Source: Nitrospira sp. | GTDB taxonomy: Bacteria; Nitrospirota; Nitrospiria; Nitrospirales; Nitrospiraceae | Direction of reading: 5' to 3' | Assembly: GCA_016873455.1 (NCBI GenBank) | Contig: VGXE01000012.1 | Coordinates: 1-43,650 of the forward strand | DNA length: 43,650 nt | Part shown: positions 34,323 to 43,468 of the stretch, piece after piece | Numbering within the stretch: position 1 is the first letter of the stretch | Layout: the number at the start of each line of letters is the position of its first letter | The notes under the pieces: model-generated | Database searches by the model: none | The model's input: the letters and a program-made list of their open reading frames with translations, nothing else | What the model was told of the DNA's origin: nothing | Translations under genes and position numbers: made by a program

Positions 34323-34923
34323 CCGACCCACGACCGGCACCGATCAAGGCACACGGCTGTCAAAGGCGTCATGCCGTCCATCTGTTGAGTGCCTCGAGTC
34401 GATCCTCTCCTCCCGCTCCCAGACCGAACGCCTTGGACACGTCATCGGCTCTTTGCTCACCGGCGGAGAAGTCCTTGCGTTGATCGGTTCTCTCGGCGCC
34501 GGAAAAACCGCCCTGGTTCGAGGCATTGCGGCAGGTCTCGACGTGCCGCCGGAATCAGTCAGTAGTCCCACTTTCGTCTTGGCCCATGAATATCACGGGC
34601 GAGTCCCGCTGGTGCACATCGATCTCTATCGGTTACGTACCGGCGCGGAGGCTGAGTCGATCGGATTGAACGACTATCTTGACGGCTCGATCGTTGTCGC
34701 CATCGAGTGGGCTGACCGCTTTCCAGAATGGCTCCCTGCGGACAGACTGGAAGTGCAGTTGGCCCACCGGACCCCAACGACACGGAGCGCACTGGTCACG
34801 GCACAGGGCTCCCGGTCGTCCTTACTCTTGACTCGGATCGTACGAGCCTGGCAGGTAGTCAGACACACACCAGTATCGCGGAAACCGGCGCGCCCTGCTG
34901 GAAGAAAGGCTCCAGTTCGATGA
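34294..34923 (+). CDS. tsaE: tRNA t6A biosynthesis ATPase TsaE
   Basis: ATPase of the TsaB-TsaD-TsaE complex that forms N6-threonylcarbamoyladenosine at A37 of ANN-decoding tRNAs. The core shows Walker A IGSLGAGKTALVRG (about residue 63 on), SSPTFVLAHEYHG, LVHIDLYRL and VVAIEWADRFPEWLP. ATG 34294 lies within the end of nnr; TTG 34279 is an alternative. The first 30 residues (Ser/Arg/Pro-rich) and the last 25 (KPARPAGRKAPVR) extend beyond the usual domain. The stop overlaps the next ATG. Confidence 0.9.
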   Translation: MPSRPSSRPSRPTTGTDQGTRLSKASCRPSVECLESILSSRSQTERLGHVIGSLLTGGEVLALIGSLGAGKTALVRGIAAGLDVPPESVSSPTFVLAHEYHGRVPLVHIDLYRLRTGAEAESIGLNDYLDGSIVVAIEWADRFPEWLPADRLEVQLAHRTPTTRSALVTAQGSRSSLLLTRIVRAWQVVRHTPVSRKPARPAGRKAPVR

Positions 34924-35264
34924 TTCGGTTGATTCTCGTCGGTATTCTTCTGCTCCTCTCCCTGGCGTTCTTTCTCCAAAACCAGGAACAAGAGGTCACG
35001 CTCCGGTACTTCTTCGGATTGCTCGAAGCGTCAACTCCCGTCTACAAGCCCATTATGGCCGGCTTTGTCGTCGGACTCTTGGTCGCAGGCATCTTGCTTT
35101 TTCCACCGTGGATCCGCGGGCGCATTGAACTGCGGCGTAAAACAAAGGCCCTGCAGGAAGCCGATGTCGACCTGGAACGCCTTCGCCAATCGCTCGGGAA
35201 AGTCACCGACCGGACCGCCACCCCTGCGTCATCCGAATCGCCGCAGAGTTTCGCCGATGACTAA
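34920..35264 (+). CDS. LapA-domain membrane protein (DUF1049)
   Basis: Small inner-membrane protein, 114 aa, with two hydrophobic segments (LILVGILLLLSLAFFLQNQE and IMAGFVVGLLVAGILLF) separated by a short loop and followed by a basic then coiled region (RGRIELRRKTKALQEAD). This is the LapA/YciS pattern; E. coli LapA works with LapB in LPS assembly control. No LapB-like TPR protein is in the window. ATG 34920 overlaps the tsaE stop (ATGA), and the 3' end overlaps mutS by 8 bp. Confidence 0.85.
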   Translation: MIRLILVGILLLLSLAFFLQNQEQEVTLRYFFGLLEASTPVYKPIMAGFVVGLLVAGILLFPPWIRGRIELRRKTKALQEADVDLERLRQSLGKVTDRTATPASSESPQSFADD

Positions 35265-37914
35265 TTTGGATGCGAGCCCCCTCATGCGCCAGTATCGCGA
35301 CATCAAGCGGGGGTATCCGCAAGCAATCCTGTTTTTTCGTGTCGGCGATTTCTATGAGATGTTCTATGAGGACGCCCAGGAAGCCTCTCGGCTCCTGTCT
35401 ATCGCGCTCACGTCCCGAGACAAACAGAGCCCGGACCCTGTTCCGCTGTGCGGCGTCCCCTATCATGCCGCAACCGGCTATATCGCCAAACTTCTTAAAG
35501 CCGGACGAACCGTCGCCCTCTGCGAACAGGTTGAAGATCCCAAGCTTGCCAAAGGGTTGGTACGCCGCGAGGTGGTCCGGCTGTACACGCCAGGCACGCT
35601 GGTCGAGACGGAATTCCTTTCTCCGCTTGAATCCAGTCATCTCGTAGCCCTGTCGTTCCGTCCATCGGCAGCTGGACCGGCCCTGATCGGACTGGCGGCG
35701 CTCGAAGTTTCGACGGGCGAGTTCTGGGCGATGGAGTTCAGCGGGGCACCAGCCGAATCGCGCATCGTGGATGAATTGTCCAGGCTTGACGCACGCGAAG
35801 TCTTGTATCCTGCCGGACTGCCGCCACACACCGCCGCATGGCTCGGCCGCATCACAGACACTCGGCTGTGTGAGCGGCCGGCCGATTCGTTCGAGTACGA
35901 CAAGAACAAACAGGCGCTGGAAAACCAATTCCGCGTGCAGACACTTGATGGGTTCGGATGCCGCGACCTGACAGTCGGTCTTGAGGCCGCCGGGGCGGTG
36001 CTGGGCTATTTCCGGGAAACTCAGCCGGCTGCACCGCTTGGCCATATTCGCCGTCTCCACGTCCGTCAGATCGGCGATGCTATGAATCTGGACGGCATCA
36101 CGATTCGAAATCTTGAACTCGTGAAGCCCATGCCATCGGCGGATGGTCGATCGGATTCGTCATCCTCCACCCTGACATCCGTGCTTGATCGCACTGTCAC
36201 GGTGATGGGCAGCCGGCTGTTACGGCAGTGGCTGGTCAGACCCTTGATTCATTGTGACCCCATCCGATCGCGACTGGATGCGGTCGGAGAACTGAAGGAC
36301 CGGCAGCAGATACGAGTCGCCTTGCGGGCAGCATTGCGAAACGTGCAAGACATGGCACGCTTGGGTAGCCGCATTGTGTTGGGGTATGCCGGCCCGCGTG
36401 AACTGCTCGCACTCAAACAGTCCCTGGCCGCGTTGCCGGAAGTCGGCACGCATCTCCAGTCACTTGAGAACCGCCTATGCGCCGAGGTGTGTTCGTCGTG
36501 GGATGATGGACGTGACGTGTTCGAGATCATCGAGCAATCGATTCATCCCGACGCACCGCTGGCCGTGCGTGACGGTCACGTCATCAAAGAGGGGTACCAT
36601 GCCGGCATCGACGAGCTGCGCAAGGCCTCCACGGAAGGGAAACTCTGGATCGCAGGGCTCGAGAGTCAGGAGCGGGAGCGCACCGGGATCGACTCACTCA
36701 AGGTCCGCTACAACCAGGTGTTCGGCTACTACATTGAAGTGACGAAAGCGAATCTAGCGCGCGTCCCGTCCGACTATATCCGCAAACAAACGCTTGTCAA
36801 TGCCGAACGCTATATGACCGCCGAATTGAAAGAACTCGAAGAACGTGTGACTGGAGCCGACGCCAGGCTGTTGGCACTTGAGCAGGAGGTCTTTGCCGAT
36901 GTCAGAAACCGTCTCGCCCGGGAAGTGCAGCGTCTGGACACGATCGCGCGATCTCTCGCGGTGATCGATGTCTTGGCGGGCCTCGCCGAGACTGCGGCGT
37001 TGAATCAATACACCAGACCTGTCGTCGATGAATCCGGCGCGATCTCGATCCGTGACGGCCGCCACCCGGTAGTCGAGCGGCTTCGCGACACCTCATTCGT
37101 GCCCAATGACACGGAGCTGGATACTGAGGGCCAACGCCTCGTGATCTTGACCGGTCCCAACATGGCGGGCAAGAGTACCTATCTCCGACAGGTCGCGCTG
37201 ATCGTGCTGATGGCACAGATCGGGAGCTTTGTCCCTGCGGCTGATGCCCGAATTGGGTTGGTCGACCGTATTTTCACCCGTGTGGGCGCTTCTGACAATT
37301 TAGCCGGAGGCCTCAGCACGTTCATGGTCGAGATGGTGGAAACGGCCAACATCTTAAACAGCGCGACCTCACGCAGCTTGATTCTGCTGGATGAAATCGG
37401 GCGCGGGACCAGCACCTACGACGGGCTGAGTATTGCGTGGGCGGTGGCAGAACATATTCATGATCGAACCCGTATCGGCGCCCGCACATTGTTCGCCACG
37501 CATTATCATGAAATGGCCCAGCTTGAGCAGCAGCGGGATGGGATCGCAAACTATCGGGTTGCCGTCCACGAGCGGGATGGCGAAATCGTGTTTCTTCGGA
37601 AGATTGTGGCGGGGGGGGCGGATCGGAGCTATGGCATTCATGTCGCCAAACTGGCAGGGATCCCTGAGAGTGTCATTGAACGGGCGGGCTCAGTGCTGGC
37701 CCAGTTGGAACAACCAGAGTCCTCAGTCAGAGAGTCGCTTTTCGATCAGCTGAAGGACTCGACTCCATCCCTCGCCCCTCCCCTTCCTCAGCCTCACCCC
37801 CTGATTGAGGAAGTCAAACAGATCGACTTGTTTTCAATGACGCCGCTCGATGCCCTTAACCGTCTGGCAGAATGGCAGCGCAGGGCTCAGACGGATGAAT
37901 CGCAGCGCTTGTAG
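35257..37914 (+). CDS. mutS: DNA mismatch repair protein MutS
   Basis: Recognises base mismatches and small loops and recruits MutL. The 885-aa protein is full length. The mismatch-reading Phe-x-Glu is Phe32-Tyr33-Glu34 (RVGDFYEMFYEDA). The ATPase domain has Walker A LTGPNMAGKSTYLRQ (about 631), the signature DNLAGGLSTFMVEM, Walker B LILLDEIGRGTSTYDG, and LFATHYHEMAQLE. The C-terminus ends in a tail after PHPLIEEVKQIDLFSM. ATG 35257 overlaps the LapA-like gene. A strong terminator follows. Confidence 0.96.
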   Translation: MTNLDASPLMRQYRDIKRGYPQAILFFRVGDFYEMFYEDAQEASRLLSIALTSRDKQSPDPVPLCGVPYHAATGYIAKLLKAGRTVALCEQVEDPKLAKGLVRREVVRLYTPGTLVETEFLSPLESSHLVALSFRPSAAGPALIGLAALEVSTGEFWAMEFSGAPAESRIVDELSRLDAREVLYPAGLPPHTAAWLGRITDTRLCERPADSFEYDKNKQALENQFRVQTLDGFGCRDLTVGLEAAGAVLGYFRETQPAAPLGHIRRLHVRQIGDAMNLDGITIRNLELVKPMPSADGRSDSSSSTLTSVLDRTVTVMGSRLLRQWLVRPLIHCDPIRSRLDAVGELKDRQQIRVALRAALRNVQDMARLGSRIVLGYAGPRELLALKQSLAALPEVGTHLQSLENRLCAEVCSSWDDGRDVFEIIEQSIHPDAPLAVRDGHVIKEGYHAGIDELRKASTEGKLWIAGLESQERERTGIDSLKVRYNQVFGYYIEVTKANLARVPSDYIRKQTLVNAERYMTAELKELEERVTGADARLLALEQEVFADVRNRLAREVQRLDTIARSLAVIDVLAGLAETAALNQYTRPVVDESGAISIRDGRHPVVERLRDTSFVPNDTELDTEGQRLVILTGPNMAGKSTYLRQVALIVLMAQIGSFVPAADARIGLVDRIFTRVGASDNLAGGLSTFMVEMVETANILNSATSRSLILLDEIGRGTSTYDGLSIAWAVAEHIHDRTRIGARTLFATHYHEMAQLEQQRDGIANYRVAVHERDGEIVFLRKIVAGGADRSYGIHVAKLAGIPESVIERAGSVLAQLEQPESSVRESLFDQLKDSTPSLAPPLPQPHPLIEEVKQIDLFSMTPLDALNRLAEWQRRAQTDESQRL

Positions 37915-37947
37915 CGACGGAAGAGTTCGCGCAGCACTCTGGAAATA

Positions 37948-37984
37948 ACAAAGGCGGCGCTCCGATCGGAGGCGCCGCCTTTGT
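37948..37984. terminator. Bidirectional intrinsic terminator
   Basis: Perfect 13-bp stem ACAAAGGCGGCGC (37948-37960) and GCGCCGCCTTTGT (37972-37984) with an 11-nt loop holding TCCGATCGGA. It lies between convergent mutS and the gene at 38002, and T-rich ends occur on both sides. Confidence 0.9.
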
Positions 37985-38001
37985 TCTATCGGTCCGTGCG
38001 T

Positions 38002-38655
38002 TCAGTGAGCGCGATTGTACTTCGGAGTCCAGGGAATCATTCCGCCCAGGGGCTTCCCACCCGGAGCCATGACATCGTATTGCATGCCCGGCTCTCCCGC
38101 TGGCGCGTCGTTCTGTGCGGTCTTGGCCGTCGCACAGCCTGATTCAAACTCATGCTTGCCCGCGCATTCCTTAAAACGAAGTCCGGCAATGCTCAACGGC
38201 TTGCCGATAGAGCCGGAGACTTCGGGAAGTTTCTTGACCGAGGAAATCACCCGATGGTTCTGCTCGGTTTCCACGGCAATGAACTCGATCAGATCCGTGG
38301 TGCTACCCGGAGGCACTTCCTTGGCCGCAGTCGGTCCTGAGTGGGGACGGCCCATCTTCTTCAAATCTTCCCACGCACCCTTCTCAGCATAAAATTTCAG
38401 AGTCTTGCCAGGGTGGGACTTTTGCCACCACAATCCGCTTTCCGCATTGCCGCCATACACGGCTACATTGATCCAGACCGCTTCATCATAGGGATCCAGC
38501 ACGATCACACGGCCCTGAATGGTCGTGGGCTTGCTCATATCCCCCCATTCAAACCGTTCTTGGAACGATTCAATCGCCACTGCGGTGGAGGCCATACCGG
38601 CAACCAGCGCCAGGGCGGCAAGGGTAATCCCACCTTGTTTCTGCAGCGTCATCAT
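38002..38655 (-). CDS. Secreted protein of unknown function
   Basis: I do not recognise the family. The 217-aa product has a signal peptide (GGITLAALALVAGMASTAVA). The mature part is Gly/Pro/Lys-rich with aromatic stretches (VWINVAVYGG, SGLWWQKS) and two Cys late in the chain (FKECAGKHEFESGCATAK), possibly a disulfide. The first part (TIQGRVIVLDPYDEAVWI) resembles a small beta-barrel. ATG 38655 follows a perfect AAGGAGG, while the longer frame from TTG 38670 would start inside that site. It lies 44 bp downstream of a second secreted-protein gene, whose product has a similar QGRV stretch; the pair is probably co-expressed. Confidence 0.75.
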   Translation of the reverse strand: MMTLQKQGGITLAALALVAGMASTAVAIESFQERFEWGDMSKPTTIQGRVIVLDPYDEAVWINVAVYGGNAESGLWWQKSHPGKTLKFYAEKGAWEDLKKMGRPHSGPTAAKEVPPGSTTDLIEFIAVETEQNHRVISSVKKLPEVSGSIGKPLSIAGLRFKECAGKHEFESGCATAKTAQNDAPAGEPGMQYDVMAPGGKPLGGMIPWTPKYNRAH

Positions 38656-38699
38656 CACGTCCTCCTTCAACGACGTTCGAGGGTGAAAATTGATGGGGA

Positions 38700-39212
38700 C
38701 TACTCCTTGATCACCTTAAAGCCGGTGATGGTCCGTCCGTCCAACGTCACTTCCATGGCCACGAGTTCTTGAGAGGCCTTAATGATCTGATCCATCAAGG
38801 CTTTATCCTTCACCGCGAGGCGGACAGTCGTCGCAGCATGGTACCATCCAGAATAAGAGCCGTTCTTCTCGGTGCCGCCGGTAAATCCCCATGCGCAACA
38901 GGTCAGCAGAGGATCGGGCGGCTTGACGTCGAGCATCGTGGACGAGCGGCCGCCGGATTCTCCTGACGCAGGTTCGCCGGTATTCCAGAATTGTATGCCG
39001 AACAGCAATTCATGGTCGGGGTTATCTGCCCACTGTGACCAGACACGGCCTTGGAGCGTCTTCGCCGCTTCAGCCTTGAGGGGCTTTCCACCCACAATAG
39101 CATCAGCCGGTCCTCCTGGCTTGGCACCACCCTCATCAGCCGACACAAGGCCAGTTTGGGATAACCCGAACATCAAGAACGCGGCGGCAGCGAGCACAAC
39201 TTGCCTCTTCAT
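38700..39212 (-). CDS. Secreted protein of unknown function
   Basis: No family recognised. The 170-aa product has a signal peptide (MKRQVVLAAAAFLMFGLSQT) and a mature part containing TLQGRVWSQWADNPDHELLF, LLTCCAWGF with adjacent cysteines, and an amphipathic C-terminal region (ALMDQIIKASQELVAMEVTL). The strong AAGGAGG eight bases before ATG 39212 suggests high expression. It is the first of a two-gene unit with the gene at 38002. A promoter and a perfect palindrome lie upstream (39421-39479). Confidence 0.75.
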   Translation of the reverse strand: MKRQVVLAAAAFLMFGLSQTGLVSADEGGAKPGGPADAIVGGKPLKAEAAKTLQGRVWSQWADNPDHELLFGIQFWNTGEPASGESGGRSSTMLDVKPPDPLLTCCAWGFTGGTEKNGSYSGWYHAATTVRLAVKDKALMDQIIKASQELVAMEVTLDGRTITGFKVIKE

Positions 39213-39420
39213 ACCTCGTCCCTCCTTCGTAACAAACGGTAACACGGTCAACAGACTCTCACCCTGACCAACAGGATTGTTCATCTAAGGATGAGAGCAA
39301 TCATTGGAATCGGCCCACGTCGTACCGTAAGCTTCGTGGTGTATCGTTCTCGCCGGTTAATCAGGTCTTCCGCGACCACAGATCTTCTTCGATCTTGCAC
39401 CCAAAACCGAGAGCAATGAA

Positions 39421-39449
39421 ACGGTACTGAAACTGCCCTTTTATGTCAA
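39421..39449 (-). promoter_or_regulatory. Promoter for the secreted-protein pair
   Basis: On the minus strand: TTGACA (39444-39449), 17-bp spacer, TACCGT (39421-39426). The -35 is perfect and the -10 poor, which would fit an activated promoter. The 5' leader would be about 200 nt. The rest of the 360-bp interval 39213-39572 holds no gene I can support. Confidence 0.5.
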
Positions 39450-39462
39450 GAAAATGTTTGGC

Positions 39463-39479
39463 GACCGTTTGAAACGGTC
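39463..39479. promoter_or_regulatory. Perfect palindrome upstream of the -35
   Basis: GACCGTTTGAAACGGTC, an 8-bp perfect inverted repeat around one G. It is centred about 22 bp upstream of the -35 box, a classic activator position. The cognate regulator is unknown. Confidence 0.5.
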
Positions 39480-39572
39480 CACACTATACTGCCAGATAAC
39501 TATGTAAATCAACCTGTTGCTTGCATCTGCGCTTGTGATTCTGCGCCGCTCAGCTGCCCAGTGTAAAGAGGG

Positions 39573-40835
39573 CTATTGCATGGCCTTCACAGCTGTCATT
39601 TGGCGAGACGAGAGCGGACCCAACCCGGTGATCGCCATCGTTCCGGGGGCGAACAGTTCCCGAGCCACCCTGGCGACTTGTTGCTCGGTGACGGCATCGA
39701 TGTCCGAGAGCATCTCTTCCAAGGTCGTATGCGCACCGGTAATCAGCTCGTCCTTGGCCAACTTGTTCATGCGGCTGTGGGAGCTTTCCAAACTCAACAT
39801 CAGACTGCCCTTCATTTGCTCCTTGGTTCGCGTGAGTTCCTCACGCTTGATCCCGCGCTTCGCCATCTGTCTGACCTCACGCCGAATCAGATCCAGCACA
39901 CGCTCGACTTCACGCGCGCGGGTGCCCGCATAAATCGTGACCGTTCCGCCGTCGGAATAACCGGACAAAAATGAATAGATGGAGTAAGCCAATCCCCGCT
40001 TTTCACGCACTTCCTGGAAGAGGCGGGAGCTCACGCTTCCTCCCAGCACACTGTTCAGCACATACGCCGCATACCGGTCTTTGTGGCCGGCGGGAATACC
40101 CTTGAGCCCTACACAAAGATGAACCTGCTCCAACGGTTTTTGTTGCACTCGCACGCCGCTGCACACATCCGCCGGCCACCGTTTGCAGGATTCGGCGCGT
40201 ACGCTCGCACGACGGGCGCCAAACGTGCGGGCCATGGTCCGTTCGAGCCGGCGCCGGTCGAAGTTGCCCGCAACCGCCAGCACCATTTCCTGCGGACGGT
40301 AGTGCGTGTCGATATAGTCGAGGAGATCCTGCCGACGCAGCCGGGCGATCGTCTCGGTCTGCCCCAGAATGGGCCGGCTCAGAGGATGCCGCCCCATGAC
40401 CAATCCCGTATGAAGTTCCTGGACCAGGTCCTCGGGATCATCCTGCACCATGCGGATTTCTTCGAGCACGACCTGCTTTTCTTTTGTGATTTCTTTCGGA
40501 CCGAACCGGGAATGATGGAAGAGATCTGAGAGCAGATCCAGCGCTTTCGGCAAATGCTGGTCGAGCACCTTGACATAGAAGGTGGTCGTTTCGCGCGTGG
40601 TGAAGGCGTTCATCTCGCCTCCGAGCGCGTCGATCTCGCGGGAGATGTCCGTGGCCGACCGCGTGGCCGTCCCCTTGAAGAACATATGCTCGATAAAGTG
40701 GGAGTATCCCGCTTGCGCGGGACTTTCGTCCCGGGAGCCGGCATTGACCCACATGCCGACCGTGACGGACTTGAGCGTCGGAATCTGCTCGGTGACCAAG
40801 CGGACGCCGTTGTCGAGAATGACTTTGCGATACAA
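39573..40835 (-). CDS. M16-family zinc peptidase (processing-peptidase-like)
   Basis: Zinc peptidase of the pitrilysin/insulinase family. The 420-aa protein has the inverted zinc motif HFIEH (His46, Glu49, His50) in AGYSHFIEHMFFKG, with the further Glu in KEKQVVLEEIRM. It is a single-chain, two-domain form like the Gram-positive YmxG/PqqL-short group, with the second half GLAYSIYSFLSGYSDGG. No signal peptide, so cytoplasmic. It directly follows pnp, an order shared with many bacteria (rpsO-pnp-M16). Confidence 0.92.
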   Translation of the reverse strand: MYRKVILDNGVRLVTEQIPTLKSVTVGMWVNAGSRDESPAQAGYSHFIEHMFFKGTATRSATDISREIDALGGEMNAFTTRETTTFYVKVLDQHLPKALDLLSDLFHHSRFGPKEITKEKQVVLEEIRMVQDDPEDLVQELHTGLVMGRHPLSRPILGQTETIARLRRQDLLDYIDTHYRPQEMVLAVAGNFDRRRLERTMARTFGARRASVRAESCKRWPADVCSGVRVQQKPLEQVHLCVGLKGIPAGHKDRYAAYVLNSVLGGSVSSRLFQEVREKRGLAYSIYSFLSGYSDGGTVTIYAGTRAREVERVLDLIRREVRQMAKRGIKREELTRTKEQMKGSLMLSLESSHSRMNKLAKDELITGAHTTLEEMLSDIDAVTEQQVARVARELFAPGTMAITGLGPLSSRQMTAVKAMQ

Positions 40836-40840
40836 GGGGA

Positions 40841-42958
40841 TTACCCCTCCGCGGAGTCCTTCGCCCCACCCGCAGCCGGCGCCGGCAACACTTCTTTCCG
40901 GCTGAGCCGAATCTTGCCCTGTCTGTCGATCTCCAGCACCTTCACGAGAATCTGATCGCCTTCGGCCACTTCATCGGACACGGCCTTGACCCGATGATGC
41001 GCGAGTTGCGAGATGTGCACCAGCCCATCGGTGCCCGGCAAGACTTCGACGAACGCGCCGAAATCCATGATCTTCCTGACCGTACCCGTGTAGACCTTGC
41101 CGATCTCGACTTCCTCGGTCAGCCGGCTGATGATGTCTTTGGCCTTCTGCAGGGACTCGCCGTCGGAAGAGGCAATGGTGACAACCCCCGTATCCTCGAC
41201 GTTGATCTTGACGCCGCAATCGGCCTGGATACCCCGAATGGTTTTCCCGCCCTGGCCGATGATGTCCCGGATTTTGTCCTGCTTGACCTTCATCGTGTAG
41301 ATCCGAGGCGCGAACGGCGACAGATCGGTCCGTGCGCCCGTGAGGGCCTTGGCCATATGACCCAAAATGTGGAGACGGCCCAGGCGAGCCTGCTCCAAGG
41401 CCTGTTGCATGAGGGCCGTCGTAATCCCGCCGATTTTGATGTCCATCTGCAACGCGGTGACCCCGTTTTTCGTCCCGCACACCTTGAAATCCATGTCGCC
41501 CAAGTGGTCTTCCAGTCCAAGAATGTCGGACAGGATCATCACCCGTTCATCTTCCTTGATGAGCCCCATGGCAATGCCGGCGACCGGCTCCTTGACCGGC
41601 ACACCCGCATCCATCATGGCCAGCGTCCCTCCACAGACCGTCGCCATGGAGGATGACCCGTTGGACTCCAGAATTTCCGACACGAGACGGAGCGTATAGG
41701 GGAAGACGTCCTTGCCAGGAAGGACCGGCTTCAAGGCTCGCTCAGCCAGCGCCCCATGGCCCACTTCTCGCCGGCCTGGAGACCGGAGCGGCCTCGCCTC
41801 ACCCACACTGAACGGTGGAAAATTGTAATGCAGCATGAACGTTCTGGTGTATTCCCCTTCGAGGGCATCGATGCGCTGTTCATCGTCGGTGGTGCCCAAC
41901 GTGACAACGGCGAGACTTTGCGTTTCACCGCGCGTGAAGATCGCGGAGCCGTGTGTGCGCGGCAACACTCCCACTTCGCACGTGATCGGCCGAATGTCAG
42001 CCGGTCCACGTCCATCCGCGCGCGATCCCTTTTCGAGAATCATGTTCCGAACTTCCGTGTATTCCAAACCGTGAAAGACGATCTTGATGTGCCGTTCGCT
42101 CGTGGGCTGGTCCGGATTCTTGAACTTCGCGACCGCCTCCGACAAGACCTGGTCCAGCCGCTCCTGGCGCGCTGTCTTGTTGGGGATCATGATCGCATCG
42201 CGGATCGGCTGGGCGACCAGCGCTTTCACCTGCGCCGCCAGAGTGGCATCGATCGGTTCCGCCTTCACCTCGCGCTTCTTATTCCCGACCTTCTTCGCCA
42301 GTTCCTCGATCTTAGCCACGATCTTTTTGATCTCGGCATGCGCCAGTTCGAGCGCCTGGAGCATCGTGGCCTCCGACAACTCGTTGGCTCCCGCCTCGAC
42401 CATCATGACGGCATCCGCAGTCCCCGCCACGACCAGATGCAATTCACTCTTGTCCATGGTCTCAAGATCGGGGTTGACGACGAACTGCCCGTTCACCCGG
42501 CCGATCTTGACGCCGGCCACCGGCCCCTGGAAAGGAATATTCGAGATCGCCAAGGCCGCCGACGCCGCGGTGATGCCGATCACGTCGGACGAGCCGGTCT
42601 TGTCGACGGAGAGGACCGACGCAATCACCTGTGTTTCGAAGTAGTAATTTTCCGGAAACAGAGGCCGCAGCGGGCGATCGATCAGCCGGCTGGTGAGCAC
42701 TTCCTTCTCAGACGGCCGTCCCTCCCGCTTGAAATACCCGCCGGGAATTTTGCCGGCGGCGTAGGTCTTCTCCTGATAATCGACCGTCAGCGGAAGAAAA
42801 TCGATGCCCGGCTTTGCCGTCTGCGCGGACACGGCAGTCGCTAAGACGACTGTTTCACCGTACGAGGCCCAAATCGCGCCGTCCGCTTGCTTGGCGATGC
42901 GGCCGGTTTCCAGTCGGAGCGTTCGCCCCGCGATGTCGAGTTCAATAGTATGTACCAT
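40841..42958 (-). CDS. pnp: Polyribonucleotide nucleotidyltransferase (PNPase)
   Basis: Phosphorolytic 3'-5' exoribonuclease of the degradosome. The 705-aa protein has two RNase PH domains: the first with [11 protein letters not shown] and [17 protein letters not shown], the second with [14 protein letters not shown] and [22 protein letters not shown] domain ([20 protein letters not shown]) and an S1 domain ([18 protein letters not shown]) follow. ATG 42958, with AAGGAG upstream, gives the normal start [11 protein letters not shown]. The leader between rpsO and pnp carries hairpins and a heptamer array. Confidence 0.96.
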   Translation of the reverse strand: MVHTIELDIAGRTLRLETGRIAKQADGAIWASYGETVVLATAVSAQTAKPGIDFLPLTVDYQEKTYAAGKIPGGYFKREGRPSEKEVLTSRLIDRPLRPLFPENYYFETQVIASVLSVDKTGSSDVIGITAASAALAISNIPFQGPVAGVKIGRVNGQFVVNPDLETMDKSELHLVVAGTADAVMMVEAGANELSEATMLQALELAHAEIKKIVAKIEELAKKVGNKKREVKAEPIDATLAAQVKALVAQPIRDAIMIPNKTARQERLDQVLSEAVAKFKNPDQPTSERHIKIVFHGLEYTEVRNMILEKGSRADGRGPADIRPITCEVGVLPRTHGSAIFTRGETQSLAVVTLGTTDDEQRIDALEGEYTRTFMLHYNFPPFSVGEARPLRSPGRREVGHGALAERALKPVLPGKDVFPYTLRLVSEILESNGSSSMATVCGGTLAMMDAGVPVKEPVAGIAMGLIKEDERVMILSDILGLEDHLGDMDFKVCGTKNGVTALQMDIKIGGITTALMQQALEQARLGRLHILGHMAKALTGARTDLSPFAPRIYTMKVKQDKIRDIIGQGGKTIRGIQADCGVKINVEDTGVVTIASSDGESLQKAKDIISRLTEEVEIGKVYTGTVRKIMDFGAFVEVLPGTDGLVHISQLAHHRVKAVSDEVAEGDQILVKVLEIDRQGKIRLSRKEVLPAPAAGGAKDSAEG

Positions 42959-43016
42959 CTCTGGTCTCCTTCTCGTGAGTCCCACAGATGCCCACAGAGA
43001 TAGGCTCCACTTTCAC

Positions 43017-43087
43017 AGTGTTCAATGATGAATGTTTAATGTTAAATGACAACCCCGGCTGGCATTCATCATTCAACATTACACACT
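43017..43087. repeat. Inverted heptamer array AATGNNN in the pnp leader
   Basis: Left arm AGTGTTC, AATGATG, AATGTTT, AATGTTA, AATGACA (43017-43051). Right arm TGGCATT, CATCATT, CAACATT, ACACACT (43060-43087), the same unit inverted. Only 8 bp (ACCCCGGC) separate the arms, so the transcript could fold into one long imperfect hairpin. Confidence 0.85.
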
Positions 43088-43138
43088 AACCATTGGTTAG
43101 AAGCCCATGTCCGTGTTCACCTGTGCGACGGGTGATTT

Positions 43139-43174
43139 CCGCGCGGCGCGCGGACACGCACAGCCGCATGCGGC
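43139..43174. other. GC-rich hairpins just after rpsO
   Basis: CCGCGC-GGC-GCGCGG (43139-43153) and the perfect palindrome GCCGCATGCGGC (43163-43174). They directly follow the rpsO stop without a T-run, so they may be RNA processing or stability elements, as known for the E. coli rpsO-pnp interval, rather than a terminator. Confidence 0.5.
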
Positions 43175-43178
43175 CGGC

Positions 43179-43448
43179 TTACTTGCGAATACCAAGGCGA
43201 TCGATCACCGCCCGATACCGCGCATCGTTGATGCCACGGAGATAATCCAGCAACCGCCGGCGCCGTCCCACCAACTGCAACAATCCGCGCCGCGAGTGAT
43301 GGTCCTTTTTGTGTGTTTTGAAGTGTTCGGTCAGATACGTAATGCGGGTGGTCAACACCGCAATCTGAACCTCCGGCGACCCCGAGTCCGTCTCATGACG
43401 CCGATGTTGCGTGATCAATGCCGTCTTTGCTTCTTTGAGTAACGCCAT
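43179..43448 (-). CDS. rpsO: 30S ribosomal protein S15
   Basis: Primary 16S rRNA-binding protein of the small subunit platform. The 89-aa product matches S15 throughout: [40 protein letters not shown] and [23 protein letters not shown] lies before the ATG. It is preceded by truB and followed by pnp, the standard order. Confidence 0.98.
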   Translation of the reverse strand: MALLKEAKTALITQHRRHETDSGSPEVQIAVLTTRITYLTEHFKTHKKDHHSRRGLLQLVGRRRRLLDYLRGINDARYRAVIDRLGIRK

Positions 43449-43468
43449 GGTCTGCTCCTCTTCCTAGT

